64,000 nucleotides of DNA from NCBI RefSeq assembly GCF_014696925.1, contig NZ_JACJQY010000020.1:27421-91420 (forward strand). The letters run 5' to 3'. Below, piece after piece: positions 1 to 9,519 of this stretch. Position numbers and translations under genes: made by a program. Position 1 is the stretch's first letter; every line of letters begins with the position of its first letter. The stretch is from Phormidium tenue FACHB-1050. Lineage in GTDB: Bacteria; Cyanobacteriota; Cyanobacteriia; Pseudanabaenales; Pseudanabaenaceae. The notes under the pieces are model-generated. The model was not told the DNA's origin. It worked only from the letters and a program-made list of their open reading frames with translations, and searched no databases.

Positions 1-2
1 TG

Positions 3-395
3 GCGGTATCGCCAACATTGAGCCAAGAGGTACTGAAGCCAATCTCCCCTAAATTTACCCCTGATCCTCAAGTCTATACTGGTAGCGCAGGCGGAGATAT
101 TCCCTTAGCATCTATTGCTACTAGTAGAGCTAGTGGACAATGCCAAGGATTGACACAGCAAACACCAAACCATACTTTGACGGTACAGAAAAACTTTGGT
201 TTTTTGGCATTGCAAGTGTCAGGTAGCCGTAATTTATCACTACTTGTCAAAGGACCAGATGGGATTTATTGTCGTAGTGGTGGAAGTCCTGAACTATCAG
301 GTGCTTGGGTGGCGGGAAATTATGAAATCTGGGTTAGTACGCCCGATGGCGATCGGACATCTTATCGTCTAACGATTAGTGAGACTAGCCAATAA
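3..395 (+). CDS. C-terminal part of a secreted protein with a PPC-like domain (partial)
   Basis: The reading frame is open from the left edge of the window, so this is the 3' end of a longer gene; the TTG at 18 is probably internal. The visible tail reads as a cyanobacterial bacterial-pre-peptidase-C-like beta domain: a CQG...PNHTLTV strand, a hydrophobic FGFLALQVSG strand, LLVKGPDGIYC, then GAWVAGNYEIWVSTPDGD and YRLTISE. Such domains sit at the C-terminus of exported enzymes or lipoproteins and probably bind ligand or aid secretion. The catalytic or N-terminal part lies outside the window, so the function cannot be named. The stop is followed directly by a dispersed hairpin repeat. Confidence 0.6.
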   Translation, partial: AVSPTLSQEVLKPISPKFTPDPQVYTGSAGGDIPLASIATSRASGQCQGLTQQTPNHTLTVQKNFGFLALQVSGSRNLSLLVKGPDGIYCRSGGSPELSGAWVAGNYEIWVSTPDGDRTSYRLTISETSQ

Positions 396-401
396 AGCAA
401 C

Positions 402-517
402 TATAGCAACGTAAGAGATAGCTGGGACAAATCAAAACCCAAAAGATGGGTGGCGGCGCGAAGCGCCGCCACCCATCTTTTGGGTTTTATGTCCTAAGCA
501 AAACTTGCTTTGCTATA
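402..517. repeat. Dispersed hairpin element, subfamily A, copy 1
   Basis: Starts TATAGCAACGTAAGAGATAG and ends AAAACTTGCTTTGCTATA. The core is a long palindrome, AAAACCCAAAAGATGGGTGG then GCGGCGCGAAGCGCCGC then the complement. The stem carries GATGGGTGG paired with CCACCCATC, unlike the GATGAGTGG/CCACTCATC of other A copies. Confidence 0.9.
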
Positions 518-523
518 TAAGGA

Positions 524-556
524 AACAAAAAGGAGCGCATTGCGCTCCTTTTTGTT
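524..556. terminator. Bidirectional hairpin terminator
   Basis: AACAAAAAGGAGCGC-ATT-GCGCTCCTTTTTGTT forms a GC stem flanked by A and T tracts. It lies just downstream of the stop of the minus-strand lipoprotein gene at 567 and could also end plus-strand transcription. Confidence 0.8.
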
Positions 557-566
557 ATTTGGCTTG

Positions 567-2252
567 TTATTTGGAAATATTCCAGTAAGGAAGTTGTTGG
601 TTCGGTTCGATTTTGACTCCCTGTAAACCTCTTTGAGCAAAAGCATATTCTTTATTTTGCCAGAGTGGGATAAAGGGTACATCCTGAGCTAGGATTTCTT
701 GGATTTTTTGAAGTATTTGCGATCGCTTAACCTCATCGCGCTCTTTACGCTGTTTGGCAATTAATTCATTCATCTCAGGGTTGTTATAAAACGAGCCTTG
801 AAATTGAGTACTTCCTTTTATACAGCGATCGCCTTCTGCTTCTTCACATTCTAAAAATGGCTTGATGTAGTTGTCGGGGTCGAGAATATCAGGAACCCAA
901 TCGAGTAAATAAGCAGGATATACACCTTTATCCAAAAAAGCATAACCAACGGTATTTTCTACACGCTCAGTTTTAATCTGCAAAATTTTGCCGACGTTTT
1001 TTTGAATTGATGCACGCATAGTGCTAGCGATTAAGTCGCCATTACCGCCATATTTTGGGGAATACCAAATTGTAATTTGGGCAGGTTTATCGTCAGAATA
1101 TCCTGCTGATTCCAGCAATTGTCGCGCTAGCTTACCGTTACCATCACCATATTTCTGTTCAAATACAGGCTTGGATTCTTTAAAAGCACTAGGAATTAAG
1201 CTATACAGTGGCGCACGTTGATTGAAAAATATACGTGATTCTAGGAGAGGTCGATCAATTGCCGCAGATAAAGCTTGACGTACACGTACGTCATTTAGTG
1301 GAGCTTGATAAGTGTTTAGCACCATATACAAAATGGTTGCACCTTGACCTGAGGCGATCGTCCAGCCATTTTGTTTTGCATTAGTTTCTACATTCTTGAC
1401 CTGAGTTGGTGTCAGGGTCTGAAATGCAATATCCACTGCACCCGTTTTGAAGGCATTGAGTAAGTTGGAATTAGAGGAGAAAAACTGAATGTCAACTCCT
1501 TTATTGGCAGGCTTTTTACCCCAATAGTCTGGAAATGTATCTAGGCGTAAATAGCTACCTTCGACAAACTGGGTAACTTGATAGGGGCCAGTTCCTACTA
1601 ATTTATCAGGTAGAAATAGGAGCTTGCCTGTCTTTTCATCTTTAATATGTTTGTAAACCTGTGGTGAAATCGCCGCTGCACCTGTAAAAGCTAAGAACTT
1701 AGGGAAAAATTGTAAAGGTTGCTTGAGCTTAAAAATTAGTTCAGTCTCGCTCGGTGCGGCAATAGCTTCAATAACATCACCCAAGATATATGCTGGCGCA
1801 CCTTTGGAATTTATGAAGCGTTCCAAGGCAAATTTCATCGTATAAGCGTTGAAATTGGTGCGATCGTGAAATTTGATTCCTGTTCTTACGGGTACGGTAT
1901 AAGTTAAGCCATCTTCGCTAACCTTGGGCATATCTGCCGCTAGTTGTGGAATTACTTCGTTGGAGCCTTCTTTGTAGGTGTAAAGACGTTCCAGCGTATT
2001 GTAAAAGATATTACTTATAAAAAATTCGTTGGCATCGGCAGGATCGAGAGTGCGAATTTTGCTGGTTGTGCCTAAAACGATACGCTCATCGGTGCGATCG
2101 CTAATCCCCAGTCTATTAACGTTATTAGTAATTTTGCCATTGGTGCAGGCAAATAGTGTGGTTAGTGTGATTAGGGCGATCGCAAACCAAGCAAAAAAGC
2201 GCCGCAGCAAATATCTCATTGATCTATTTATGGATTTATTAGCCGAAAACAT
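567..2252 (-). CDS. ABC transporter substrate-binding lipoprotein, oligopeptide/dipeptide (SBP family 5)
   Basis: A 561-residue periplasmic solute-binding protein of the OppA/DppA type (SBP_bac_5). The N-terminus has a basic stretch, a hydrophobic run and a lipobox-like LFAC at about residues 33-36, so it is probably lipid-anchored in the periplasm and delivers peptides or similar solutes to an ABC permease. Family hallmarks include RIVLGTTSKIRTLDPADANE at the mature N-terminus, KFHDRTNFNAYTMKFALERF, LVGTGPYQV, and the C-terminal IPLWQNKEYAFAQRGLQGV. The start at 2252 is supported by AAGGA about 9 nt upstream; the Met at 2219 is an alternative. No permease or ATPase gene lies next to it, so its partners are encoded elsewhere. 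The solute is not predictable. Confidence 0.88.
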   Translation of the reverse strand: MFSANKSINRSMRYLLRRFFAWFAIALITLTTLFACTNGKITNNVNRLGISDRTDERIVLGTTSKIRTLDPADANEFFISNIFYNTLERLYTYKEGSNEVIPQLAADMPKVSEDGLTYTVPVRTGIKFHDRTNFNAYTMKFALERFINSKGAPAYILGDVIEAIAAPSETELIFKLKQPLQFFPKFLAFTGAAAISPQVYKHIKDEKTGKLLFLPDKLVGTGPYQVTQFVEGSYLRLDTFPDYWGKKPANKGVDIQFFSSNSNLLNAFKTGAVDIAFQTLTPTQVKNVETNAKQNGWTIASGQGATILYMVLNTYQAPLNDVRVRQALSAAIDRPLLESRIFFNQRAPLYSLIPSAFKESKPVFEQKYGDGNGKLARQLLESAGYSDDKPAQITIWYSPKYGGNGDLIASTMRASIQKNVGKILQIKTERVENTVGYAFLDKGVYPAYLLDWVPDILDPDNYIKPFLECEEAEGDRCIKGSTQFQGSFYNNPEMNELIAKQRKERDEVKRSQILQKIQEILAQDVPFIPLWQNKEYAFAQRGLQGVKIEPNQQLPYWNISK

Positions 2253-2293
2253 AACTGGATTCCTTACTGCTAAATCTTCTCACAATGTCGGGT

Positions 2294-2423
2294 TTATGTA
2301 ACGTTGTAAGCGATCGCCCGATTACGCCCCTGATATTTAGCTGTATAAAGAGCTTTGTCCGCGTAGGAAATCATAATTTCTGTACTTTGCTCTAATGTAG
2401 GAATTAGACTCACAACACCCAGT
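2294..2423 (-). pseudogene. Relic of a GGDEF diguanylate cyclase C-terminus
   Basis: Minus-strand translation gives GVVSLIPTLEQSTEIMISYADKALYTAKYQGRNRAIAYNVT and then a stop (41 residues; first 20 are GVVSLIPTLEQSTEIMISYA). This matches the end of the intact GGDEF protein encoded at 3141-4187 ([20 protein letters not shown], then [19 protein letters not shown]). The catalytic GGEEF half is gone: homology stops at 2423, exactly where a dispersed repeat begins. It is probably the remainder of a second diguanylate cyclase or a partial duplication of the neighbour. Confidence 0.8.
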
Positions 2424-2502
2424 CACTGGACAGTTAAAGCGTAATCGACGTATTTGCGTCTTTTTTGTCATTGTGAAATGGGCTTTTCAGCACCTATCCC
2501 TG
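2424..2502. repeat. Dispersed repeat D, copy 1
   Basis: Begins CACTGGACAGTTAAAG, contains GACGTATTTG(C/A)GTCTTTTT and ends TTTCAGCACCTAT. A second copy with a few substitutions lies at 46030-46103. It abuts and truncates the GGDEF relic. Confidence 0.75.
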
Positions 2503-2566
2503 ATTAGCTGACAAAGGTCTAGTAAGCTAAACTTTATTGATATAAACAACAAATAACTTAAGTGCA

Positions 2567-3186
2567 ATGAAAAATATCAAGTTAAAACTTCTTAGATTTT
2601 CTAGCTTTCTATTATTTAGTTGTATAAGTTTATCTCCATATACAGCGATCGCTAATGCCGAAACTAGTCAAGATTCCCCTACACCGATTACTGTCCCCCT
2701 AAAATCAAAAAAGCAACTAGCTAAAGAAGTTCTAGTTGAATTGGGTATTGGTAAACAGTACGACCTCTATTTTTGGAATAGTGTTGACATTGGAAATGCT
2801 TCAAGAACTAAGTTTAGTGCTTGGTTGCAAAAAACTTTGGCACGAGTAGCTGGATGGAAGTATGTTGAATCTCGGTATGTGGCAAGATTAGAATCTAATT
2901 TTTCAGAAATGGAACTACAGGAATTATTGGATTTATACCAAAACACAAAATGGCTACGCCATTTTGTGTTTTTAAAACCCTTACTGGGTTTGGTTTTCAA
3001 TTCACAAAAGTGTTGTCACACTTTCGTGAATTGGTATTAGCTAAACGTCCATTGATGAAAAAGTTATTGAGAACCGAAATCCAAGCCTATGAAGAGACGG
3101 GCGAAAAGAGAGCAAGATTACTGTGGAAAGCATGGGATGACTACAACTCAGGTAAAATCAACGTGCCATCAAACTTACTAAGGTAG
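2567..3186 (+). pseudogene. Secreted DUF2059-like protein gene split by a family C element
   Basis: The 5' part encodes a signal peptide (LLRFSSFLLFSCISLSPYTAIANA) and a helical segment ending SEMELQELLDL. The frame then enters a 101-bp repeat and stops at 3040. The 3' part (LAKRPLMKKLL, EIQAYEETGEKRARLLWKAW) continues in another frame to 3186. Removing the repeat plus one TTA joins the halves as ELLDLAKRPLMKKLL in a single frame, a helix typical of the DUF2059 region. The ancestral product would be a short periplasmic protein of unknown function. The 3' end overlaps the end of the convergent GGDEF gene by 46 bp. DUF2059 assignment is from pattern only. Confidence 0.75.
2936..3036. mobile_element. 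Family C palindromic element inserted in a gene, TTA duplication
   Basis: Ends TACCAA / TTGGTA, flanked on both sides by TTA (2933-2935 and 3037-3039). Inside are the palindrome ACACAAAATGGCTACGCCATTTTGTGT, the string CTTACTGGGTTTGG, and a second hairpin TTCACAAAAGTGTTGTCACACTTTCGTGAA. At 101 bp plus a 3-bp duplication it shifts the host frame. Confidence 0.85.
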
Positions 3187-4187
3187 ATCGCCCGATTCCG
3201 ACCCTGACTTTTAGCTGTATACAATGCTTCATCAGCATTAGCAATGAGCGTTTCCAAACTTAGCTCTAATGTGGGAACTAGGCTTGCTACACCAATACTC
3301 AGGGTCACATACTCACTCACATCAGAGCTTTGATGAGGGACTTTAAGATTTAAAACTTGGGTTTGGATTGCCGTGGCGACTTTCATTCCACCCTCTAGAT
3401 TCGTATTGCTCAAAATCACCGCAAACTCCTCTCCTCCGTATCGGGCTACTAAATCTGTAGGACGTTGTGGAACTTTAGCGATCGCTTGAGCAACCCTCAT
3501 TAAACAATCATCCCCACCTTGATGTCCGTAAGTATCATTGTAACGTTTGAAATAGTCGATATCAATGAAAACCAGAGTGAGAGAATGCTGTTCTCGCTGA
3601 TGACGCTGCCATTCCAAAGCTAAATAATTGTCAAAACGGCGGCGGTTGGCAATTTGGGTTAATCCGTCTAAATTTGCCAGCAACTCTAACTTGCGGTTTG
3701 CCTCCTGTAAAATTAACTCGGTTTGCTTCCGTTTAGCGATTTCATCCTGCAATCTCTTCTTTTGTCTTTGAATCGTTAGGTGAGTTTCTATCCGAGCCAC
3801 AACTTCTTCCATTTGAAATGGCTTAGTAATATAGTCTACTCCTCCAACTTGAAAGGCTTTTAACTTATCAAAGGTATCATCTAAGGCACTAATAAACAAA
3901 ATGGGAATATCATAAAGCTCAGGATCTAATTTAAAGGCTTGACAAACTTGATACCCGTCCATTTCTGGCATGTGAATATCGAGCAGGATAATATCAGGAA
4001 GCTTTGCCTTTGCACTTTTTAAGGCTCTAGCGCCATTAATAGCGCTACGAACTGTGTAATTAAGCTCAGAGAGTAATTCGGTCAATAACTTGAGGTTTTC
4101 AGGTAGATCGTCTATTAATAAAATATTACCTTTAGTTTCTGGTGGAAAATTTAGGTTCACAGAATACTCACTAAGTAGTTGGGACAT
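3141..4187 (-). CDS. Response regulator with GGDEF output domain (diguanylate cyclase)
   Basis: A 348-residue PleD-like protein predicted to make c-di-GMP from two GTP when its receiver is phosphorylated. The receiver domain occupies about residues 20-135, with the DD acidic pair in LLIDDLPEN, the phospho-acceptor Asp in [11 protein letters not shown] near residue 70, and the Lys in ITKPF. A coiled linker follows, then GGDEF at about 170-335 with an intact active site RYGGEEF near residue 250. An RxxD product-inhibition site (RPTD) sits at the normal distance upstream, so feedback inhibition is expected. It overlaps the upstream hybrid kinase gene by 17 bp, which implies co-transcription and that the kinase is its likely phosphodonor. 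Confidence 0.93.
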   Translation of the reverse strand: MSQLLSEYSVNLNFPPETKGNILLIDDLPENLKLLTELLSELNYTVRSAINGARALKSAKAKLPDIILLDIHMPEMDGYQVCQAFKLDPELYDIPILFISALDDTFDKLKAFQVGGVDYITKPFQMEEVVARIETHLTIQRQKKRLQDEIAKRKQTELILQEANRKLELLANLDGLTQIANRRRFDNYLALEWQRHQREQHSLTLVFIDIDYFKRYNDTYGHQGGDDCLMRVAQAIAKVPQRPTDLVARYGGEEFAVILSNTNLEGGMKVATAIQTQVLNLKVPHQSSDVSEYVTLSIGVASLVPTLELSLETLIANADEALYTAKSQGRNRAIYLSKFDGTLILPEL

Positions 4188-6906
4188 AGCGTGAATTTCC
4201 TATAATAAACTCTGCCAATTCTTCAAATTGAAACTGACCAGCAAATTTTTCTAGTAATTTCACGATATCTGATTCTTGATTAGGAATTTCCTTAATTAAT
4301 TGATTAACAAGGTTGCTATCTCCCTCTAGAGCCACTTCACATATTTTTGAACGCCATTCATCAGGCATGACAGACAAATCTAAGTTAATCTTAGAATCAC
4401 TGAGTTCACTTGTTTGGTGATCAGCAGAATCTTCGTAAATATATTGCACACCTAAATATTGGTTTAGTGCTGCAAAAATCGTTTGCTCTTTAAAAGGTTT
4501 TCGCACAAAATCGTCACAACCCACTGCCAAAATGACTGCTTTTTCTTGGTCTAGGACACTGGCAGTTAGGGCTATGACTACGGTAGCACTACCTTGGGGA
4601 GTGGATTTAATATATTTAGTTGCCTCATAACCATCCATTACGGGCATTCGCATATCCATCCAAATTAAATGTGGTTGCCACTCTTGCCAAATAGCGATCG
4701 CTTCCTTACCATTACTTGCTTCTTTCACATCAAAACCTAACGGAGAAAGCAACCTAACTAATAACTGACGATTAATCGGTTTATCATCTACTGCTAAGAT
4801 CTTATAAGATGGTTGGTTGGGAGCAAGCGCTATTACCTGACGGTTATCAAAAGATGTTGTAAGGATCTCTTTACCCAGTTGTACCTGAATTGAGAAGTTA
4901 AAAGTAGTTCCCTTACCTAGTTCACTAGTAACGCTGATATCCCCTCCCATTAACTGAACAAATTGGCGACTAATCGATAAGCCTAATCCAGTACCTTCTT
5001 GAGATTCCCGACCTGATTCAGTTTGGCTAAAAGCTTCAAATAGTTTTTCTAATTCCTGAGATGCGATTCCAACCCCCGTATCGCTAATTTGAAAATTTAA
5101 AGTATAGGTTTGGTCTGCAAAGTTTTCTTCAGAATCAATCTGCAAAACTACTTCACCTTCTTGTGTAAACTTAATTGCATTCCCCAACAGATTTAGTAAA
5201 ACCTGACGTAGCTTCACCCCGTCAGTATGAATGTACTGAGGTAAGTTCTTCCCCCTATCTACAATCAATTCTAATCCAGCTTTCACTGCTTGTACTTGAA
5301 GCATATCTTCCAACTCATCAAGCAATTGATAGATGTCAATATCTTTTGGGTTGATAGTAGTTTTGCCTGCTTCAATTTTGGAACAATCTAGAACATTATT
5401 AATCAAGTTCAATAAATATTCACCACTCCGTTGGATAATAGCTGCATTTTCATATTGTTCATGGGATAAATTTTTAGAACGAAGCATCACTTGCGAGAAT
5501 CCAATAATGGCATTAAGCGGTGATCTTAGTTCATGGCTCATATTCGCAATAAACATACTTTTAGCTTTATTAGCGACTTCGGCTTTGTCCTTAGCAACCG
5601 CTAATTCAGAGGTACGTTCTTGTACTCGCTTTTCTAAGGTTTCAAAGGAAGTTTGTAATTGAACAGCCATTTGATTAAACGAACTTGCCAGAGTTTCTAA
5701 CTCAGCACATCCATTTACCTCGACAAATTGATCCATTTCGCCATTAGCGATCGCTTTAGCTGAATTATTGAGATCTTGAACAAATCGAGAAATGAGTTGA
5801 GCAATACAAAAACTGAGGGTAAGCGCTAAAATCAAAGCAAATATAGAAATGAGAATTGTATCGCGTGTATTTATATGAATCTGTTCCATAAAATCAGATT
5901 CAGGTATTGTTACTGCTACTAACCAGTTAAGTCCATATTCATCTTTGATTGGAGATACTGCAAGAAAGTATCGTTCGCCATTTATTTGAAAATCGAGTTG
6001 GGTTGGTTGCTGAATAGTTGATAAGTTACTAATTTTAGATTGCATTGATTGCATACTTTGAGCAATTATAGGATTGGTGCTATCTATTGCCATAAGTTGC
6101 CTTACATCTTCCTTCCCATTAGCTGCATAGCTTATTTTATTAACAGTTGATTGGTTCGCGATTGAAGTTGCCACTAGCTTACCTGAAGGCTCGATGATAA
6201 ACACTACACCAGACTTACCAATCTGTAGTGTTTGCAGAAATTGACGAATTGGCTCCAAGCCAATCTGGTAAATTAATAGCCCTATAAAATTTTTTTCATT
6301 ATCATATTTAGGAATATTGAAGCTAAGTTGTAATCCAGTATTATCAGGGTTAATATTTAAATCACTCCATACCGACTGATTATTTTTGCTGTTTTTGAGA
6401 GCCTCTTTAAACTGTGGATTCTCCCGAAAATCTTGTTTATCAAAAGCTAAATCTAAATCATTAGCATCTGGATTATTTGGTTCACTTACTGGAGAGTTTT
6501 CAGCTCGTGGTTTGTCTGTTCGTCTAATCTGAAGATATTCCCCCTTGGCATTAGTCAGCGCAATAGCACTAATAGTTTTAAAACGACTTGCTAATCTCCA
6601 TAGATAGCCCTTTGCACTATCAAGATTATTTAAGTCAATCATCCCTAACTGAATAACATCTGTATTAGTTTGGGTCACTAAACGTGGAACTTCTAGATAG
6701 TTTTGAACCTGCTCCTTAACCCTAGAACTTATTTCTTGCTGAAGTTGTCCTGAAATTTTGTTTACAGCCATTTGCCCGTTGCGAAAAGACAGATAGCTAA
6801 CTGTTCCTATTGCCGCACTTAACAAGATTGCAAAGGGGACAACTAAGAACAGTTTCATCGAAATGAAGGGATGCTTTGCGCGTTTAATAGGGCGATCGAC
6901 AACCAT
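4171..6906 (-). CDS. Membrane hybrid histidine kinase (Cache-HAMP-HisKA-HATPase-REC)
   Basis: A 911-residue sensor kinase. A first membrane helix (about residues 15-36) and a second (about 348-370) bracket a periplasmic Cache-like sensor domain. HAMP follows (about 371-425), then a coiled coil. HisKA has the phospho-acceptor His in [16 protein letters not shown] near residue 457. HATPase_c shows N ([10 protein letters not shown]), G1 (DTGVGIA) and G2 (EGTGLGLSI) boxes. A receiver domain carries its Asp in [11 protein letters not shown] near 750, and a roughly 60-residue helical tail follows. The ligand is unknown. Its end overlaps the GGDEF regulator start, so the pair forms a two-gene signalling operon, probably controlling c-di-GMP. 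Confidence 0.93.
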   Translation of the reverse strand: MVVDRPIKRAKHPFISMKLFLVVPFAILLSAAIGTVSYLSFRNGQMAVNKISGQLQQEISSRVKEQVQNYLEVPRLVTQTNTDVIQLGMIDLNNLDSAKGYLWRLASRFKTISAIALTNAKGEYLQIRRTDKPRAENSPVSEPNNPDANDLDLAFDKQDFRENPQFKEALKNSKNNQSVWSDLNINPDNTGLQLSFNIPKYDNEKNFIGLLIYQIGLEPIRQFLQTLQIGKSGVVFIIEPSGKLVATSIANQSTVNKISYAANGKEDVRQLMAIDSTNPIIAQSMQSMQSKISNLSTIQQPTQLDFQINGERYFLAVSPIKDEYGLNWLVAVTIPESDFMEQIHINTRDTILISIFALILALTLSFCIAQLISRFVQDLNNSAKAIANGEMDQFVEVNGCAELETLASSFNQMAVQLQTSFETLEKRVQERTSELAVAKDKAEVANKAKSMFIANMSHELRSPLNAIIGFSQVMLRSKNLSHEQYENAAIIQRSGEYLLNLINNVLDCSKIEAGKTTINPKDIDIYQLLDELEDMLQVQAVKAGLELIVDRGKNLPQYIHTDGVKLRQVLLNLLGNAIKFTQEGEVVLQIDSEENFADQTYTLNFQISDTGVGIASQELEKLFEAFSQTESGRESQEGTGLGLSISRQFVQLMGGDISVTSELGKGTTFNFSIQVQLGKEILTTSFDNRQVIALAPNQPSYKILAVDDKPINRQLLVRLLSPLGFDVKEASNGKEAIAIWQEWQPHLIWMDMRMPVMDGYEATKYIKSTPQGSATVVIALTASVLDQEKAVILAVGCDDFVRKPFKEQTIFAALNQYLGVQYIYEDSADHQTSELSDSKINLDLSVMPDEWRSKICEVALEGDSNLVNQLIKEIPNQESDIVKLLEKFAGQFQFEELAEFIIGNSRYVPTT

Positions 6907-6956
6907 AAATTGTTGAATTGTTCAATAGATTAATTCTAGACTAAAAATCTTGAATG

Positions 6957-7072
6957 TATAGCTATAGCCACCTGTATGAGGACAAATCAAAACCCAAATA
7001 GTGTGAGGCGGCGCTTCGCGCCGCCTCACACTATTTGGGTTTTATGTCCTAACAAGAATGGCGACAGCTATA
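6957..7072. repeat. Dispersed hairpin element, subfamily B, copy 1
   Basis: Starts TATAGCTATAGCCACCTGTA and ends GAATGGCGACAGCTATA. The stem is CCCAAATAGTGTGAGGCGGC around a GCGCTTCGCGC tip. It lies between the divergently transcribed kinase and GFA genes. Confidence 0.9.
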
Positions 7073-7116
7073 CCTGCTCATCTATGCAAATAAGCACATC
7101 AAACTAATCAAACTAT

Positions 7117-7512
7117 ATGTCTCTATTACCTAATCCAGACTTAACTACCAATATATCTGGTGGCTGCCACTGTGGAGCAGTACGCTTTCGAGTGCATGTG
7201 AGAAAATATGAAGCGATCGCCTGCAATTGCTCAATGTGTGAAAAGAAGGGGATTTTGCATTTGATCATTCCTCCTGAAGATTTTGAGATCTTACAAGGTG
7301 AAGAAAATCTCACCACTTACACTTTTAATACAGGAATTGCCAAGCATTTTTTCTGCAAAACCTGTGGGATTCATCCCTTTTACCGTCCGCGATCGCATCC
7401 TCATGATTACGATGTAAATGTGCGCTGTCTAGATGATGACGCAATGATGCGATTTACGGTTGTGCCTTTTGATGGCAAACATTGGGAAGATAATATTCAG
7501 CAAATCACCTAA
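7117..7512 (+). CDS. GFA/CENP-V family zinc protein
   Basis: A 131-residue protein of the GFA family (glutathione-dependent formaldehyde-activating enzyme fold, also CENP-V). Zinc-ligand cysteines are visible: GGCHCGAVRF near residue 16, CNCSMCEKKG near 37, and FFCKTCGIHPFY near 82. These are full-length family features, so the fold should be intact and bind two zinc ions. The name-giving glutathione-formaldehyde activity is proven for few members, so only family membership is claimed. The gene stands alone and ends in a shared bidirectional terminator with iscA. Confidence 0.88.
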   Translation: MSLLPNPDLTTNISGGCHCGAVRFRVHVRKYEAIACNCSMCEKKGILHLIIPPEDFEILQGEENLTTYTFNTGIAKHFFCKTCGIHPFYRPRSHPHDYDVNVRCLDDDAMMRFTVVPFDGKHWEDNIQQIT

Positions 7513-7551
7513 TAAAAAAGAAGCCTCGCAATGCGAGGCTTCTTTTTTATT
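7512..7551. terminator. Bidirectional terminator between convergent genes
   Basis: The hairpin AGAAGCCTCGC-AAT-GCGAGGCTTCT is flanked by A and T tracts. It separates the GFA gene (plus) and the iscA-like gene (minus). Confidence 0.9.
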
Positions 7552-7903
7552 AGCTACAAGCTACGGGTGCGCCCAGTTCTTTGGGGGTAGCAAAAGAAGT
7601 TCCGCAACTACAAGATTTACTAGCATTAGGATTGCGGAAACGGAAACCACCACCTAATAAATCTTCGGTATAGTCGAGTTCTAAACCCTGCAACTGAGGC
7701 AAGTTACTGTTGTTGATCACAATTTTTACGCCGTTATATTCGTATTGATTGTCATCAGCTTCGAGTTGGTCAACAAAGTCCATCAAATAGGACAAACCAG
7801 AACAGCCACCTTGTTTAATGCCTAAACGCAAAGGTGCAGAAGTGGCTCGTTGGGTTTGCAGATTTCTTACGCGAGCGATCGCTGCGTCGGTCAATGTAAT
7901 CAT
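7550..7903 (-). CDS. A-type iron-sulfur cluster assembly protein (IscA/SufA/HesB family)
   Basis: A 117-residue A-type carrier or scaffold for Fe-S cluster assembly. The three conserved cysteines are present: one in GGCSGLSY (near residue 34) and two in SCSCGTSF near the C-terminus. The N-terminal ITLTDAAIARVRNL helix and YTEDLLGGGFRFRNPNA are typical of the family. It is expected in the cytosol, passing clusters to apoproteins. It stands alone without suf or isc neighbours. Which paralogue (IscA, SufA or ErpA-like) it is cannot be told from the sequence alone. Confidence 0.92.
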   Translation of the reverse strand: MITLTDAAIARVRNLQTQRATSAPLRLGIKQGGCSGLSYLMDFVDQLEADDNQYEYNGVKIVINNSNLPQLQGLELDYTEDLLGGGFRFRNPNASKSCSCGTSFATPKELGAPVACS

Positions 7904-7942
7904 GTGAAATTTTCCTGTTTATGAATCTTGCTAAGAGCAATA

Positions 7943-8155
7943 TTAGTCTTCTAGTAACACAAGCGCAATACTAGCTAGAGATACATTGGTGTAACCAGCT
8001 ACTTTGGCGGCTTTATAAAATGGTTTGGTAAGGAAGCATTTATGTACACCCAATAGGCGAACCCCTTGATCTAGAAGTAGCCCAGTTTTGAAATGAAAAT
8101 TGCGGTGTAGTTTTACAGCCTTCGCAAGGTTGGATTTTGTTTTACAGCAAACCAT
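7943..8155 (-). CDS. Small basic hypothetical protein
   Basis: A possible 70-residue basic protein (MVCCKTKSNLAKAVKLHRNF start, ending SLASIALVLLED). The ATG at 8155 lies four codons after a TTG that gives a longer version. I do not recognise the family. There is no obvious ribosome-binding site. It is in a gap otherwise free of genes and is not a shadow of another gene. It may be a real lineage-specific gene or chance. Confidence 0.33.
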   Translation of the reverse strand: MVCCKTKSNLAKAVKLHRNFHFKTGLLLDQGVRLLGVHKCFLTKPFYKAAKVAGYTNVSLASIALVLLED

Positions 8156-8207
8156 GATTTTTTTCAATAATTCAACAACTTACTCTATGTTATCGCAACC
8201 ATGAATG

Positions 8208-8248
8208 AGTTGTGAGGTTACGCCCCTCTGGGGCGTAACCTCACAACT
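8208..8248. repeat. Near-perfect palindrome
   Basis: AGTTGTGAGGTTACGCCCC-TCT-GGGGCGTAACCTCACAACT forms a 19-bp perfect stem with a 3-nt loop, upstream of the aminotransferase gene. It has no T tract directly attached, so a repeat or cruciform seems likelier than a terminator. Confidence 0.75.
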
Positions 8249-8343
8249 TGTTTTCTTCTTACAAATAACGCTAGTTCAGGTAAAAATAGGATAGGCAGTG
8301 CTAGGTGCTGTCTATACCTATTTACCAATATTTGCTAAGTTTT

Positions 8344-9519
8344 ATGCAATTTGCCGATCGCCTTCAGCCGCTACAGTCTAATGTGTTTGCCGATATGGAC
8401 ATTGCCAAAAGTCAGGTCAAAGCATCTGGAATGGCAATAATTGACCTATCGCTTGGTTCATCTGATTTGCCAACTGATGCATTTATTCTAGAAGCGATCG
8501 CCGCCGCATTAACTGATCCCACTACTCACGGCTATTCACTATTTGGTAGCACTCTGGACTTCCGCCAAACAGTAGCAGTATGGATGCAAAAAAAATTTGG
8601 AGTAACGGTTGATCCTGAGACAGAAGTATTACCTCTTATTGGGTCACAGGAGGGAACAGCCCATTTACCACTTGCTTTACTTAATCCCAATGATTTTGCG
8701 CTCTTACAAGACCCTGGTTATCCATCGCACTATGGCGGTATTCATTTAGCTGGTGGTCAAGTTTATGGTATGCCCCTATTAGCTGAAAATGACTTTTTAC
8801 CAGTCTTTGCGGATATTCCTGAGACAGTGTTGGCACAGTCAAAACTGATGGTGTTGAGCTATCCCCACAATCCCACTGCGGCCACCGCAACTTTAGAGTT
8901 TTTCCAGTCTGCTGTCAGCTTTTGTCAAAAACATAATCTTGCTTTAGTTCACGATTTTCCCTATGTCGATTTAGTATTTGACGGATCGACTCCACCTTCG
9001 ATGCTGCAAGCCGATCGCGCTCTGAATGTCAGCATCGAATTTTTTACTATGTCCAAGTCCTACAACATGGGTGGTTTTCGAGTTGGGTTTGCAGTTGGCA
9101 ATCGTGAACTGATTAAAGCGTTGCGCCAAATTAAAGCCGTCGTCGATTTCAATCAATATCAGGGCATCATGCGTGGTGCAATCAAAGCTCTTAATAGCGA
9201 TCGCGCACCCATTGAACATGTAGTCGATACATTTCAAGAGCGGCGAGATGTGATGCTCGAATCTCTTAAAGCGATCGGCTGGGAAATCCCTAATCCCAAC
9301 GCTACGATGTATCTCTGGGCAAAACTACCTGACCGATACGCCCATAATTCAGTTGGATTTTGTCTAAACTTAATTAAATCTACTGGAGTCGCATTAGCCC
9401 CTGGCTCAGGATTTGGCAAACATGGCGAAGGCTATGTCAGGTTTGCGCTGGTACATCCACCCGAAGTTTTACGAGAAGCAGCTACAAAAATTGGGACTTT
9501 TCTGCAAAAAACAAATTAA
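8344..9519 (+). CDS. Class I/II aminotransferase, PLP-dependent
   Basis: A 391-residue fold-type I aminotransferase. PLP-binding features include the SQEGTAH loop, YPHNPTAA (NPT motif), the Asp/Tyr of HDFPYVDL, and the Schiff-base Lys in TMSKSYNMGGFRVGF. It resembles the LL-diaminopimelate aminotransferase-like and alanine/aspartate transaminase group, but the substrate cannot be fixed by eye. The ATG at 8344 (MQFADRLQPLQSNVFADMD) is chosen over a GTG at 8305, because family members start just before this helix. It ends in a very strong terminator and stands alone. Confidence 0.88.
   Translation: MQFADRLQPLQSNVFADMDIAKSQVKASGMAIIDLSLGSSDLPTDAFILEAIAAALTDPTTHGYSLFGSTLDFRQTVAVWMQKKFGVTVDPETEVLPLIGSQEGTAHLPLALLNPNDFALLQDPGYPSHYGGIHLAGGQVYGMPLLAENDFLPVFADIPETVLAQSKLMVLSYPHNPTAATATLEFFQSAVSFCQKHNLALVHDFPYVDLVFDGSTPPSMLQADRALNVSIEFFTMSKSYNMGGFRVGFAVGNRELIKALRQIKAVVDFNQYQGIMRGAIKALNSDRAPIEHVVDTFQERRDVMLESLKAIGWEIPNPNATMYLWAKLPDRYAHNSVGFCLNLIKSTGVALAPGSGFGKHGEGYVRFALVHPPEVLREAATKIGTFLQKTN

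Noticed and set aside
494..682. Short minus-strand frame at the end of the lipoprotein gene
   Set aside because: It overlaps the real gene in another frame and runs through a terminator and a hairpin repeat.
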